Shown here: positions 38,001 through 47,510 of the stretch, in pieces
Layout of the letters: every line of letters starts with the position of its first letter
Numbering within the stretch: the first letter of the stretch is position 1
NCBI RefSeq assembly: GCF_963924675.1
Contig: NC_089220.1
Span: forward strand, 161,547,270 to 161,611,269
Length of the DNA: 64,000 nt
From: Phocoena phocoena
Lineage: Eukaryota > Chordata > Mammalia > Artiodactyla > Phocoenidae
Direction: 5' to 3'
Notes under the pieces: generated by a model
What the model was told of the DNA's origin: nothing
The model's database searches: none
Seen by the model: the letters and a program-made list of their open reading frames with translations, nothing else
Translations under genes and position numbers: made by a program

Positions 38001-38696
38001 AAAATATACAAGCAGCTCATGCAGCTCAATATTAAAAAAACAAACGACCCAATCCAAGAATGGGCCGAAGACCTAAATAGACGTTTCTCCAGAGAAGACA
38101 TGTCTTCTCCAGAGAAGACATGTCTAAGACAGATGGCCAAGAGGCACAGGAAAAGCTCCTCAACATCACTAATTATTAGAGAAATGCAAATCAAAACTAC
38201 AGTGAGGTATCACCTCACACCAGTTAGACTGGGCATCATGAGAAAATCTACAAACAACAAATGCTAGAGAGGGTGTGGAGAAAAGGGAACCCACTTGCAC
38301 TGTTGGTGGCAATGCAAATTGATACAGCCACTATGGAGAACAGTATGGAGGTTCCTTAAAAAACTAAAAATAGAGTTACCATATGACCCAGCAATCCCAC
38401 TACTGGGCATATACCCTGAGAAAACCATAATTCAAAAACACACTTACACCCCAGTGTTCATTGCAACACTATTTACAATAGCCAGGTCATGGAAGCAACC
38501 TAAATGCCCACTGACAGATGAATGTATAAAGAAGATGTGGTACGTATATACAATGGAATATTACTCAGCCATAAAATGGAACGAAATTGGGTCATTTGTA
38601 GAGACGTGGATGGACCTAGAGACTGTCATACAGAGTGAAGTAAGTCAGAAAGGGAAAAACAAATATCGTATATTAACGCATGTATGTGGAATCTAG
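35067..38696 (+). pseudogene. L1 ORF2 (endonuclease-reverse transcriptase) remnant
   Basis: ATG at 35067 (MVRGTYISIIILNVNG). The largest open piece, 35150-35920, is the endonuclease. The catalytic motif normally reading GDFNTPL is GEFNTSL here, replacing an active-site aspartate by glutamate; the SDH motif (SDHNALRLEI) is kept. Frameshifts follow near 35920. Near 36828 a deletion of a few hundred bases removes the reverse transcriptase part between HINKLKNK and the CPLSPL-like block. The FADDM motif survives (36866-37150). The long C-terminal frame 37216-37995 and the [12 protein letters not shown] zinc-knuckle-like region (38298-38340) are open separately. Confidence 0.9.
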
Positions 38697-38779
38697 AAGA
38701 ATGGTACAGATGAACCTGTTTGCAAGGCAGAAATAGAGACACAGATGTAGAGAACAAACGTATGGACACCAAGGGCGGA

Positions 38780-38816
38780 AAGCGGTGGGGTGGGGTGGTG
38801 GTGGTGGTGGTGGGAT
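38780..38816 (+). repeat. G-rich tract in L1 3'UTR
   Basis: Runs of GG, GGGG and GGG separated by single T residues; G-quadruplex formation on the plus strand is plausible. Polypurine, G-rich tracts are a known feature of mammalian L1 3'UTRs. Confidence 0.7.
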
Positions 38817-38926
38817 GAACTGGGAGATTGGGATTGACATATATAGACTAATATGCATAAAATAATAACTAATAAGAACCTGCTGTATTTAAAAAAATAA
38901 AGTAAAATTCAAAAAAGAGAAAATAA

Positions 38927-39131
38927 GGAGTCAGCAAAGTATAGGCCAAATCTGCCCTGCTGCCTGTTTTGTAAATAATATTTTATTGTAACACAGCCAT
39001 AGTCATTCAGTTATGTATTTTCTGTGGCTATTTTCATATCACAGAAGCAGACTTGAGTAGTTGCAACATAGACCCTATGCTCTACAAAACCTAAAATACT
39101 TGGCCTTTACATTAAACTTTTCTGACACCTG
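38927..39131 (-). mobile_element. hAT-type MITE, antisense copy
   Basis: The plus strand reads as the reverse complement of the element at 42890-43092: GGAGTCAGCAAAGTATAGGCC, TTTGTAAATAATATTTTATTGTAACACAGCC, AGTAGTTGCAACATAGACCC and a CTGACACCTG end. The L1 target site overlaps its first bases. Confidence 0.65.
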
Positions 39132-40722
39132 AAATAAGTAAATGGCTAAGATATTAATTAGGGAAACATTACCAAGTACAGTGGACACCAGATATTTGTG
39201 CCCAGTATCCTTTTTCCATTCTGTTAAGAAACAGCACCAGATTTAGAAGTGTTCTTCAACTCCCTCATCTCAAACTGTCTTGGTGACATCTGACCCCAAG
39301 CAAGGCCAATAAGATACAATCATCTAAAAACTGACATTGTAGAAGGGAAGTAGTAGAGCTTAGTAATTCCAGAACCAGTATCCAAAGGGATGGGAAGAAA
39401 ACAGTCATAAACTCCCTCTCTAAAATTTCCCTGAAAGGACAGAAGTAGTGGCTATCCATGAATTTCTGTTATTTTAACTCTAAGAGTTGTCCTGGTTCTC
39501 TCACCAAACATGTTGTTCAATTTTCCCTCAATTCTTTGAGTTACCCTACTAGCCATCCAATAAATTTCTTGCTTTAAATAGTGTCAGTTTCTCCTGCTTA
39601 CAAAAAGTAAAATAAAACCCTTAACAGACACACATTAACATTTGGCAGACATGGCTCTTGATTACTAAAGTTGGTTGCCTATGAAAATAAAATTATTAAG
39701 AGATAATATCAGTTAGTAAAGAAAGCTTACTCTGGAAGAAAATTGATATAGTTGTTATTAGAAATCCTGACTTTAACATAATTCTGTAGCCATTATTCTC
39801 TTCCTACCATCCCCTTCTCTGAAAACAGGCTATCTCTCAGATCTCTTGGTCACCACCTTTGTGTGGATATAATATTGCTACTGTATATGCAGTAATGCTC
39901 CTTCCACATTTCTCATTCACACTTCCATACTTCTTTAGGTTTTCACATACAAAATCTAAAGAAACAGTACAAGAAAGTAAAACCAGAAACTGCTGCAACA
40001 TTTTCAAGTCATGTACGAAGCTCCAAAGATTTTGAATGTGGATCTAACAGTGCATGATTAAGTGTTGGATCCTTACACTTGGCCAGACTATTCAATCATT
40101 TACTATGACAATTTACTGCTTTATTTTTATTTTTTTTATTTTTATTCCTACTGGGACCTATACCTAGATGAAGCTATTCCTAATTCAACTTATGTGACAG
40201 CCCTGGTCTTACATTTGACACTTATGTAGGATCACTGCTTCTCTAACTGATTAAGTAGCAAATCTGGTACTACTTCTGCTTCCTCCTCTGCTAAGGAGGA
40301 AATACCAAGTTACCAACATTAGTAGATTCAAGAGTATTTTTCTTCATTCTATGTTAATTTTGTGTCAAAACATACATCTTATATTTTTACATAGTTAAAA
40401 ATTTGCTTCTAATCCACCATTTGACTTCATTGTATATAGTTTGAAATTTATAAGCTATACAAAAATGGCAGAGGAGGAGGGAAAAAAAAGGAAACAAATT
40501 CTATCCTTGGTATTTCTATTCACTCTATGTAGTAAGAGTGAACTGGGACACACACATTACACAGTTGCAAAGAATACAATAAAATGCATTTAAAATATAT
40601 TTGTAAACCTAATTTATTGATATTTTAATAAAGTTAAATATTTGGCTTAGACATACCTTTCAGAATGTTTCAATTTTATGTCTGCTTTTCATTAGCATCC
40701 TTTCAGTTTTGATAGCTAATAT
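39132..40722. other. CCDC7: Intron, possible LTR remnant at the left
   Basis: 39180-39610 may be an old LTR (a CCAATAAATTTCTTGCTTTAAATAG block near 39557), but I cannot name it. 39610-40722 holds no recognisable element. Confidence 0.4.
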
Positions 40723-40732
40723 GGTAATTTAG

Positions 40733-41091
40733 GACTTCCCTGGTGGCACAGTGGTTAAGAATCTGCCTGCCAATGCAGGGGACACGGATTCCAGCCCTGG
40801 TCCAGGAAGATCCCACATGCCGCAGAGCAACTAAGCCCGTGTGCCACAACTACTGAGCCTGCGCTCTAGAGCCTACAAGCCACAACTACTGAGCCTGCAT
40901 GCCACAACTATTGAAGCCCACATACCTAGAGCCCGTGCTCTGCAACAAGAGAAGCCACCACAATGAGAAGCCCGCACACCACAACTAAGAGTAGCCCCCA
41001 CTCGCTGGAACTAGAGAAAGCCTGCATGCAGTAACAAAGACCCAATGCAGCCAAAAATAAATATAAAATAAATTAATTTTTAAAAATATAA
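40733..41091 (+). mobile_element. Long CHR-type SINE (about 340 bp form)
   Basis: GGACTTCCCTGGTGGCACAGTGG head, repeated CCACAACTACTGAGCC units in the body, then CACTCGCTGGAACTAGAGAAAGCC and a CCAAAAATAAATATAAAA tail. A perfect 10-bp duplication GGTAATTTAG flanks it (40723-40732, 41092-41101). Its end lies 100 bp past the donor of the 41192-41281 exon. This longer form also occurs at 46037, 49208 and 60410. Confidence 0.93.
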
Positions 41092-41191
41092 GGTAATTTA
41101 GAATATAGCATTATCTTATTTTTAAAGCACAGCTGCTACCAATTAGTAATATTGGTATGTATACCATTTTCAGACACTAAAATTAACTAAC

Positions 41192-41281
41192 CTCTGTACT
41201 CTTCAACTTTTGTAGTTCATTTTCCAGCATCAGTTTCTCCTCTGACAATACTTGGAGGTCACTTTGAATCTGTGTGTTTTT
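41192..41281 (-). CDS. CCDC7: CCDC7 internal exon (fourth in window)
   Basis: This 90-nt exon (30 codons, phase 0 to 0) has a TTCTTTTAG acceptor and a GAG/GTTAGT donor. It encodes KNTQIQSDLQV, then LSEEKLMLENELQKLK and STE. Leucines and glutamates repeat at coiled-coil spacing. The core is almost identical to the human LSEEKLVLENELQKLK as I remember it, making this one of the best conserved exons here. It is symmetric, so skipping would keep the frame. The upstream intron is only 1166 nt, and nearly two thirds of that is a recent SINE plus L1 insertion. Confidence 0.95.
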
Positions 41282-41493
41282 CTAAAAGAAATATTATAAC
41301 TTCATTAATAATGAAAAGCAAACATATCAATATAGAGAGGTTATTTGGGCACTTAATTATTAAAGTAAGAAAGTCTTCATTAACTCATAAAAATAATGAA
41401 CCATTGGTATTAATCTGCATAGTGAAGTTATAATTGGTGTTGAAAGAGGCAAAGGAACTATCAGTGATAGTGGAATTTCAAAAGACTGTGGGA

Positions 41494-41695
41494 GGGGCTT
41501 CCCTGGTGGCGCAGTGGTTGGGAGTCCGCCTGCCGATACGGGGGAGGTGGGTTCATGCCCTAGTCCGGGAGGATCCGGCATGCCGCGGAGCGGCTGGGTC
41601 CGTGGGCCATGGCCGCTGGGCCTGCGCGTCCGGAGCCTGTGCTCCGCGACGGGAGAGGCCACGGTGGTGAGAGGCCCACATACCACAAAAAAACA
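41494..41695 (+). mobile_element. CHR-type SINE sharing a target site with an L1
   Basis: A CHR SINE with a CpG-rich body (GCCGCGGAGCGGCTGGGTCCG), suggesting it is young. Duplications AAAAGACTGTGGGA at 41480-41493 and 41696-41709 are perfect. The same 14 bases appear a third time at 42226-42239 after the adjacent L1. Confidence 0.95.
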
Positions 41696-41709
41696 AAAAG
41701 ACTGTGGGA

Positions 41710-42225
41710 ATGGAATATTGCTCAGCCATAAAAAGAAACGAAATTGAGTTACTTGTAGTGAGGTGGATGGACCTAGAGTCTCATACAGAGTGAAGTAAGT
41801 CAGAAAGAGAAAAACAAATACCGTATGCTAACACATATATATGGTATCTAAAAAAAAAAGAAAAAAATTCTTCTGAAGAACCTAGGGGCAGGACAGGAAT
41901 AAAGATGTAAACATAGAGAATGGACTTGAGGACACGGGGAGGGGGAAGGGTAAGCAGGGACAAAGCGAGAGAGTGGCATGGACATATATACACTACCAAA
42001 TGTAAAATAGATAGCTAGTGGGAAGCAGCCGCATAGCTGAGGGAAATCAGCTCGGTGCTTTGTGACCACCTAGAGGGGTGGGATAGGGAGGGTGGGAGGG
42101 AGACGCAAGAGAGAGGGGATATGGGGATATATGTATACATATAGCTGATTCACTTTGTTATAAAGCAGAAACTAACACACACCATTGTAAAGCAATTATA
42201 CTCCAATAAAGATGTTAGAAAAAGA
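41710..42225 (+). mobile_element. 5'-truncated L1 3' end sharing the SINE target site
   Basis: The insertion starts in the L1 region ATGGAATATTGCTCAGCC and runs through the 3'UTR to CTCCAATAAAGATG and an A-rich tail. Both flanks are AAAAGACTGTGGGA, perfect. The insert is 516 bp and has few differences from other L1 3' ends here, so it is fairly recent. Confidence 0.95.
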
Positions 42226-42447
42226 AAAAGACTGTGGGATGTTATAGTTCAGTATTTTAGAAGTGAAGTGTTTCTGAGTGACAATAAAATCTAATAAAAT
42301 CAGAAGAACAGACAAAGCTTTCCAGCTCACATATGCATAAAAATCTCTTGAATAAACTGACTCTCTTGACATATCCTGACAATTTCTAGACTGTATTAAC
42401 AACATCAAGGACAAAGTGCAATTTCAAACTAAAAGCACTATACTTAC

Positions 42448-42478
42448 AGCCTCTAATAAAACTTGCTCATCCATAGCT
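42448..42478 (-). CDS. CCDC7: CCDC7 micro-exon (third in window)
   Basis: A 31-nt micro-exon between GTTTGTTTTTCAG and GCT/GTAAGT. One base (A) completes an Arg codon begun upstream (AG), then AMDEQVLLEA in ten codons, ending in phase 0. The human counterpart reads AVNDQVLLDA. The peptide bridges two coiled-coil segments. I recognised it by phase fit between neighbours and similarity; it is too short for any open-frame search. Confidence 0.9.
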
Positions 42479-42739
42479 CTGAAAAACAAACCAAAAATAT
42501 CTATAATGTATTATAATTTTAAATTTATATTTTTATGTAATATGCTTATATATTTTCTTTGTAAAAACCTTAATATAAATAAGGTTAGAGTAAACTTTGA
42601 CTAGCATTCCAAAAATTCACTGCTTTTCCTAGAGATACTGTTAGCTTGCTGTGTCTCTTCCCAGAACTTGTTCCATGGATTTACATAACACTTCACGTAC
42701 CCTTTCAATTCTATACTTTTTGTTAGTGGGCTGGATGTC

Positions 42740-42881
42740 TGTTTTGTTTTCTTTTTCACATAAATGATATTGTATATGATGTTCTCAACTTTTTCACTTA
42801 ACACAATTTCTGAGATCTATTTATATCGGTAAGCATAGATTTCTCTCACTCCCTTTAAATACAACTTCTTATTCCATAGCA
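42740..42881 (-). repeat. Antisense old L1, left of a MITE
   Basis: The plus strand resembles reverse-complemented L1 3' sequence (CTTAACACAATTTCTGAGATC, then TCTTATTCCATAG). It continues after the MITE at 43093 with TTCCATAGTATGGATAAAC. Confidence 0.5.
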
Positions 42882-42889
42882 GGGTTTGG

Positions 42890-43092
42890 CAAACTTCTTC
42901 TGTAAAGAGTCAGATAGTAACTATTTTAGACTTTACAGGCCAGGTGATCTCTGTCACTACTACCCAACTCTGCAAAAGCAGCTACAGATGATGGGTAAAT
43001 GAATGGGTATGGCTATGTTCTAACAAAACTTTATTTACAAAAATAAGCTGCAGGCTAGATTTGACTCATGGACTGCAGTTTGCTGACAGCTG
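42890..43092 (+). mobile_element. hAT-type MITE with 8-bp target duplication
   Basis: 203 bp from CAGGGTTTGGCAAAC to GTTTGCTGACAGCTG; the ends are imperfect 15-bp inverted repeats. Flanked by TTCCATAG on both sides (42882-42889, 43093-43100). An 8-bp duplication is diagnostic for the hAT superfamily. No coding capacity. It is related to 38927-39131 in opposite orientation. Confidence 0.85.
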
Positions 43093-44236
43093 TTCCATAG
43101 TATGGATAAACAATATTTTTTTGACTAATGACTTTTTTTATTCATTATAATCAGAATTTTTTAAAGCTTTATTAAGATATGATTAACATATAATAAAATT
43201 CACTCATTTAAAATATACAATTCAATGGCTTTTAATATATTCACTAAGTTGAGTAACTATCACCACTATTTAATTTTAGCACATTTTAATTACCCCAGAA
43301 AGAAATGCTGTAGCCATTAGCACTCACTCTCCATTTCTCCCAGCACTACCTAAGCCCTGGCAGCCGTCAGTCTATTTTCTGTCTCCACAGATTTGCCTAT
43401 TCTGAATATTTCATACAAACAGAATTGCACAGTATGTGGTCTTTTGAGACTGTTTTCTCACACCTAGCATAGTGTTTGTATCATGTATCAGTACTTTGTT
43501 CCTTTTTATTGCCAAATAATATTACATTGTATGAATATGCTCATTTTATTTATTCATTCATCAGTTTATGGACATTTGGGTTGTTTCCACTTTTGGGCTA
43601 TTATGAATAATGCTACTATGAACATACATGTACAAGTTTTTGTGTGGACCTATGTTTTCATTTATCTTAGGTATAAACATAGGAATAGAATTTCTGGGTC
43701 ATATGTTAACTAAATATTTAACATTTTGAGCAACTGACAAACTGTGTTCCATAGCAGATGTACCACTTACATGATGTACCAGCAATGTGTGAGGGTACCA
43801 ATTTCTCTACATCCTTGCCAACAATTGTTATTGTCTGTCATTTTTATTATAGCCATCCTAGTGGTTGTGAAGTGGTATATCATTGTAGTTTTGATTCCCT
43901 AATGACTAATGATGTTGAGTATCTTTTCATGTGCTTATTGGCCATCTGTATATCTTGTGTGGCAAAACGTCTATTCGGATTATTTGCCCATTGTTAAACA
44001 TGGTTACTTATCCTTTTTATTACTGAGGTGTAAGAGTTCTTATGTATATTCTGGGTGCAAGTCCCATATCAGATACATGATTTATGAATAGTTTTCACAT
44101 TCTATGAGTTGTCTTCTCACATTCTTAATGGTATTAAGAACCTGCAGCACAAATTTTTAATTTTTATGTTGAGTTTATCTATTTTTTTTCTGTTGTTGGT
44201 CGTGCTTTTGATATCTTATTTAAGAAACCATTGACT

Positions 44237-44363
44237 GGGACTTTCCTGGTGGTCCAGTGGTTAAGAGTCCGCGCTTCCAATGCAGGGGTCCTGGGTTCCA
44301 TCCCTAGTTGGGGAACTAAGATCCCATGTGCAATGCAGTATGGCCAAAAAAATTTTTAAAAGA
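44237..44363 (+). mobile_element. Short CHR-type SINE
   Basis: GGGACTTTCCTGGTGGTCCAGTGG head, GGGTTCCATCCCTAGTTGGGG middle, GCCAAAAAAATTTTTAAAAG tail. Perfect 15-bp duplication AAGAAACCATTGACT (44222-44236, 44364-44378). Sits in the antisense L1 tract. Confidence 0.95.
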
Positions 44364-45100
44364 AAGAAACCATTGACTAACTCTAAGTCAAAAATATTTA
44401 CTCCTGTGTTTCTTTAAGAGGTTTATAGTTTTAGCTCTTAAATTTAGGTCTTTGGTAATTCTGAGTTAATTTTAGTGCATGGCACAAAGAAAGGATCCAA
44501 CTTAATTCTTTTGCATATGGATATCCAGTTCTCCAAGCACAGTTATTAAAAAAACTATTCTTTCCTCACTGAATTATCCTGGCCTCCATGCTGACAATCA
44601 GTTAACTATAAATAAATGTAATGGTTTATTTCTGGACATCATTTCCATTCATTCTATTCCATTGATCTACATAGGTCTATCCTCATGCCAGTATGACACT
44701 GTCTTAATTACTACAGGTGTATTTAGTTTTAAAATCACTAAAGTATGAGTCCTCCAACATTGTTCTTCTTAAGATTTGACTATTCTGGGTTCCTTGTATT
44801 TCCACGTGAATTTTAAAAGCAACTTGCCATTTCATGCAAAAACAAAGTTGGGATTTTGATAGAGATTGCATTAAATCTGTAGATCAACTTGGGAAATATT
44901 GCTGTTTTAAGATTAGTTAAGTCTAACAGTCGATGAAAATGGGATGCCTACCTGTTTTGAGTATTCTTTAAAGTACTTTCAGTGTTTTGTAGTTTTCGGT
45001 GCACAAGTCTAGCACTTCTTTTGTTAAATTTATTCTCATTCTCTTTGGTGCTTTTGTAAATGGAATTGTTTTATTTCATTTTTGGAATGTTCCTTGCTAG

Positions 45101-45529
45101 TGTATTACTATCCTGTGCTATGACAAAGTGTCACAATCTGGGTGACTGGTGACTTAAAACAACAAGAATTTATTCACTCACAGTTCTGGAGACTATAAAT
45201 CTAAAATTAAGGTGTTGGTACAGCCATGCTCCCTCTGAAACCTCTAGGGGAGAATCCTTCTTTGCCTCTTCCAACTTCTAGTACTCCCAGCATAACTCCA
45301 ATCTCTGCCTCCATGACTGTCTTCCCTCTGTGTGTATTTGCCTTCTACAATATTATTATAAGGATACCAGTCATACTGGATTAAGGGCCCATCCCCCTCC
45401 ACTATGACCTCATCTTAACTAATTACATCTACAATGACCCTATACCAATTAAGTTCATTCTGAGGTACTAGAAGTTAGAGCTTCAACATGTATTTGGTGG
45501 CGGGGGGGGGCACAATTCAACCCATAACA
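45101..45529 (-). repeat. MLT1-type LTR, antisense
   Basis: The plus strand reads TGTATTACTATCCTGTGC, GACTTAAAACAACAAGAATTTATT, TATGACCTCATCTTAACTAATTACATC and ends CAACCCATAACA, the reverse complement of an MLT1 LTR. Flanks GCTAG (45096-45100) and ACTAG (45530-45534) fit the 5-bp duplication of ERVL-type elements with one mismatch. Confidence 0.75.
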
Positions 45530-46036
45530 ACTAGTGTATTAAAATATAATTGATTTTTATTTATGAATTTTGTATATTGCAACCTTGTTAAATTAATTTA
45601 CTTCTAATAGTTCTAATAGATCCCTTAGGATTGTCAATAGATAAGGTCATGACATCTGCAAAAAGAGGTAGTTTTCATTTCCTTTTCTTCTCTAAATGCC
45701 CTAGATAGAACCTCTATTACAATGGTCGACAGAAGTGGTAAGAATGTCCTATTTTGTCCCTGATCTTAGAGAGAATATATTAAGTTTTCTCACCATTAAG
45801 TTTTTTCTTTAATATATTAGAGAGAATATATTATGATGTTAGTTATAGGTATTTGTAGATAGTCTTTATCAGATTAAGAAAGTTCCCTTCTATGCCTAGT
45901 TTGTGGAGTATTTTTTATCATAAAAGGCTATTGGATTTTGTCAAATGCTTTTACTTTGTCTAGTAAGCTAATCACGTGATTTTTTCTCCTTTATTCAATC
46001 AATATCATGTATTACATTTATTGATATCTGCATTTT

Positions 46037-46367
46037 ATTATTTTTTTATAAATTTATTTATTTTATTTATTTTTGGCTGCGCTGGGTCTTCGTTGCTGCA
46101 TGCGGACCTTCTCTAGTTGCAGCGAGTGGGGGCTACTCTTCATTGTGGTGCACAGGCTTCTCACTGCAGTGGCTTCTCTTGTTGCAGAGTGCAGGCGTGC
46201 GGGCTTCAGTAGTTGTGGCTCATGGGCTCTAGAGCACAGGCTCAGTAGTTGTAGTGCGTGGGCTTAGCTGCTCCACAGCATGTGGGATCTTCCCGGACCA
46301 GGGCTCGAACCCGTGTCCCCTGTGTTGGCAGGCTGATTCTTAACCACTGTGCCACCAGAGAAGCACA
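46037..46367 (-). mobile_element. Long CHR-type SINE, minus strand
   Basis: The plus strand starts with the reversed tail (ATTATTTTTTTATAAATTTATT, then TTTTGGCTGCGCTGGGTC) and ends with the reversed head (ACCACTGTGCCACCAGAGAAG). Duplication ATATCTGCATTTT (46024-46036) and ATATTTGCATTTT (46368-46380), one mismatch. This is one of few repeats in sense orientation to CCDC7. Confidence 0.9.
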
Positions 46368-46890
46368 ATATTTGCATTTTGAACCAACTTTGCATTCCTG
46401 GGATAAACCCCACCTGCTTGTGGTATATAACCTTTTTTATATGTTGTTGGATTCTATTTGCTAGCATTTTGTTGAGTATTTTTGTGTTCATATTCATAAT
46501 ATATTGGTCTGCAGTTTTCTTGTGACACTGTGGTCTGACTTTGGTATCAGAGTAATACTAGACTCATAGCATGAGTTGAGAAGTATTAACTCCTCTTCTA
46601 CATTTTGAAAGAGTTTGTAAAACAGTGATATTAATTCTTCTTTAAATATCTGATAGAATTCATCAGTGAAGCCATCTGAGAATCTCTTGTTGGGAAATAT
46701 TTTAATTAGTAATTGAATCTTTTTACTTGTTTCAGTTATACTCAGATTTTCCAGTTCTTGAATCAGTATAGTCTGTCTTTCTAGAAATTTGTCCAGGTCA
46801 TGTAAGTTGTCTAATTTGTGGTCATACAGTTGCTCATAGAATTCCCTTACAATCCTTTTACCAGAGATGATTGAGCCATACTCCTACTAA

Positions 46891-47510
46891 CAAAAAATGA
46901 AATTCTTTCTAGATTTTTGCTATTATCACAGTGATATAATAAATTTCTTTTTACATATGCCTCCTTGAGAATAGTCCTTTCTCTAGGGTAGATTAAAAGA
47001 ATAAGGCAAACGTTTTGTTGCTATTGTTAAATAAACTATGCTAAATTGTTCTTGAAAGTGGGCAATTTCTATGGTACTAGCAATTTAAGAGTATTTATTA
47101 CACTACATCTCTGTCAAGACTTGATATTAGAAAACTTCTACTTTTTGTTAAACTGATGGGGAAAAAAATGTATTGTTGCTGCTTTGCTTTCTATTTCCCT
47201 GATTACATATCAGATTGAGCATCTCCTAAAATGTTTATTGGCCATTTTTGTCTCTTCCTTAAATATCTCTATATATATGTACTTTGCCTATTATTTGAAG
47301 GTTGTTTGCCTTTTTGTGGAATTATATTCTTATTATCACTCCTTTCTTCTATATGCACACATATTTTCTCTCATCCACTGCTTACCTTTTAACTTTGATT
47401 CATTTCTGAAGATACTTTTAATTTCAATAGTCAAATGCCTTCCCTATATTTATGATTCTGTTTTCTGACATTTATGTCTGTAATAAACATTAAATTTAAC
47501 TTTTTGCATG
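46891..47510 (-). repeat. Old antisense LINE sequence
   Basis: The plus strand reads like reverse-complemented old L1 C-terminal and 3' sequence (TGATTACATATCAGATTGAGCATCTCC near 47200, then TTTATTGGCCATTTTTGTC). Very diverged. Confidence 0.45.

Larger units (their letters stand above)
33829..38920 (+). mobile_element. Relatively young 5.1-kb L1 with perfect target duplication
   Basis: A perfect 14-bp duplication AAATAAGGAGTCAG flanks it (33815-33828 and 38921-38934). It holds about 260 bp of 5'UTR, an ORF1 remnant, an ORF2 remnant and a 3'UTR with a G-rich tract and A-rich tail. It inserted at the edge of an antisense hAT MITE (38927-39131). Both reading frames are dead. Confidence 0.9.
43093..46890 (-). 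repeat. Antisense L1 tract hosting a SINE pair and an LTR
   Basis: The plus strand reads as reverse-complemented L1: 3' region (43150-44100), ORF2 downstream part (44100-45095), further ORF2 (45542-46890, for example TTGGTATCAGAGTAATACTAG near 46541). It is split by a SINE (44237), an MLT1 LTR (45101) and a SINE (46037). The tract may join more than one L1, as I cannot verify continuity by eye. Confidence 0.75.

Noticed and set aside
40860..41000. Repeated CCACAACTACTGAGCC units resembling a tandem or CRISPR-like array
   Set aside because: These are internal repeats of the long CHR SINE form, seen equally at 46037 (reverse) and 49208; the genome is mammalian.
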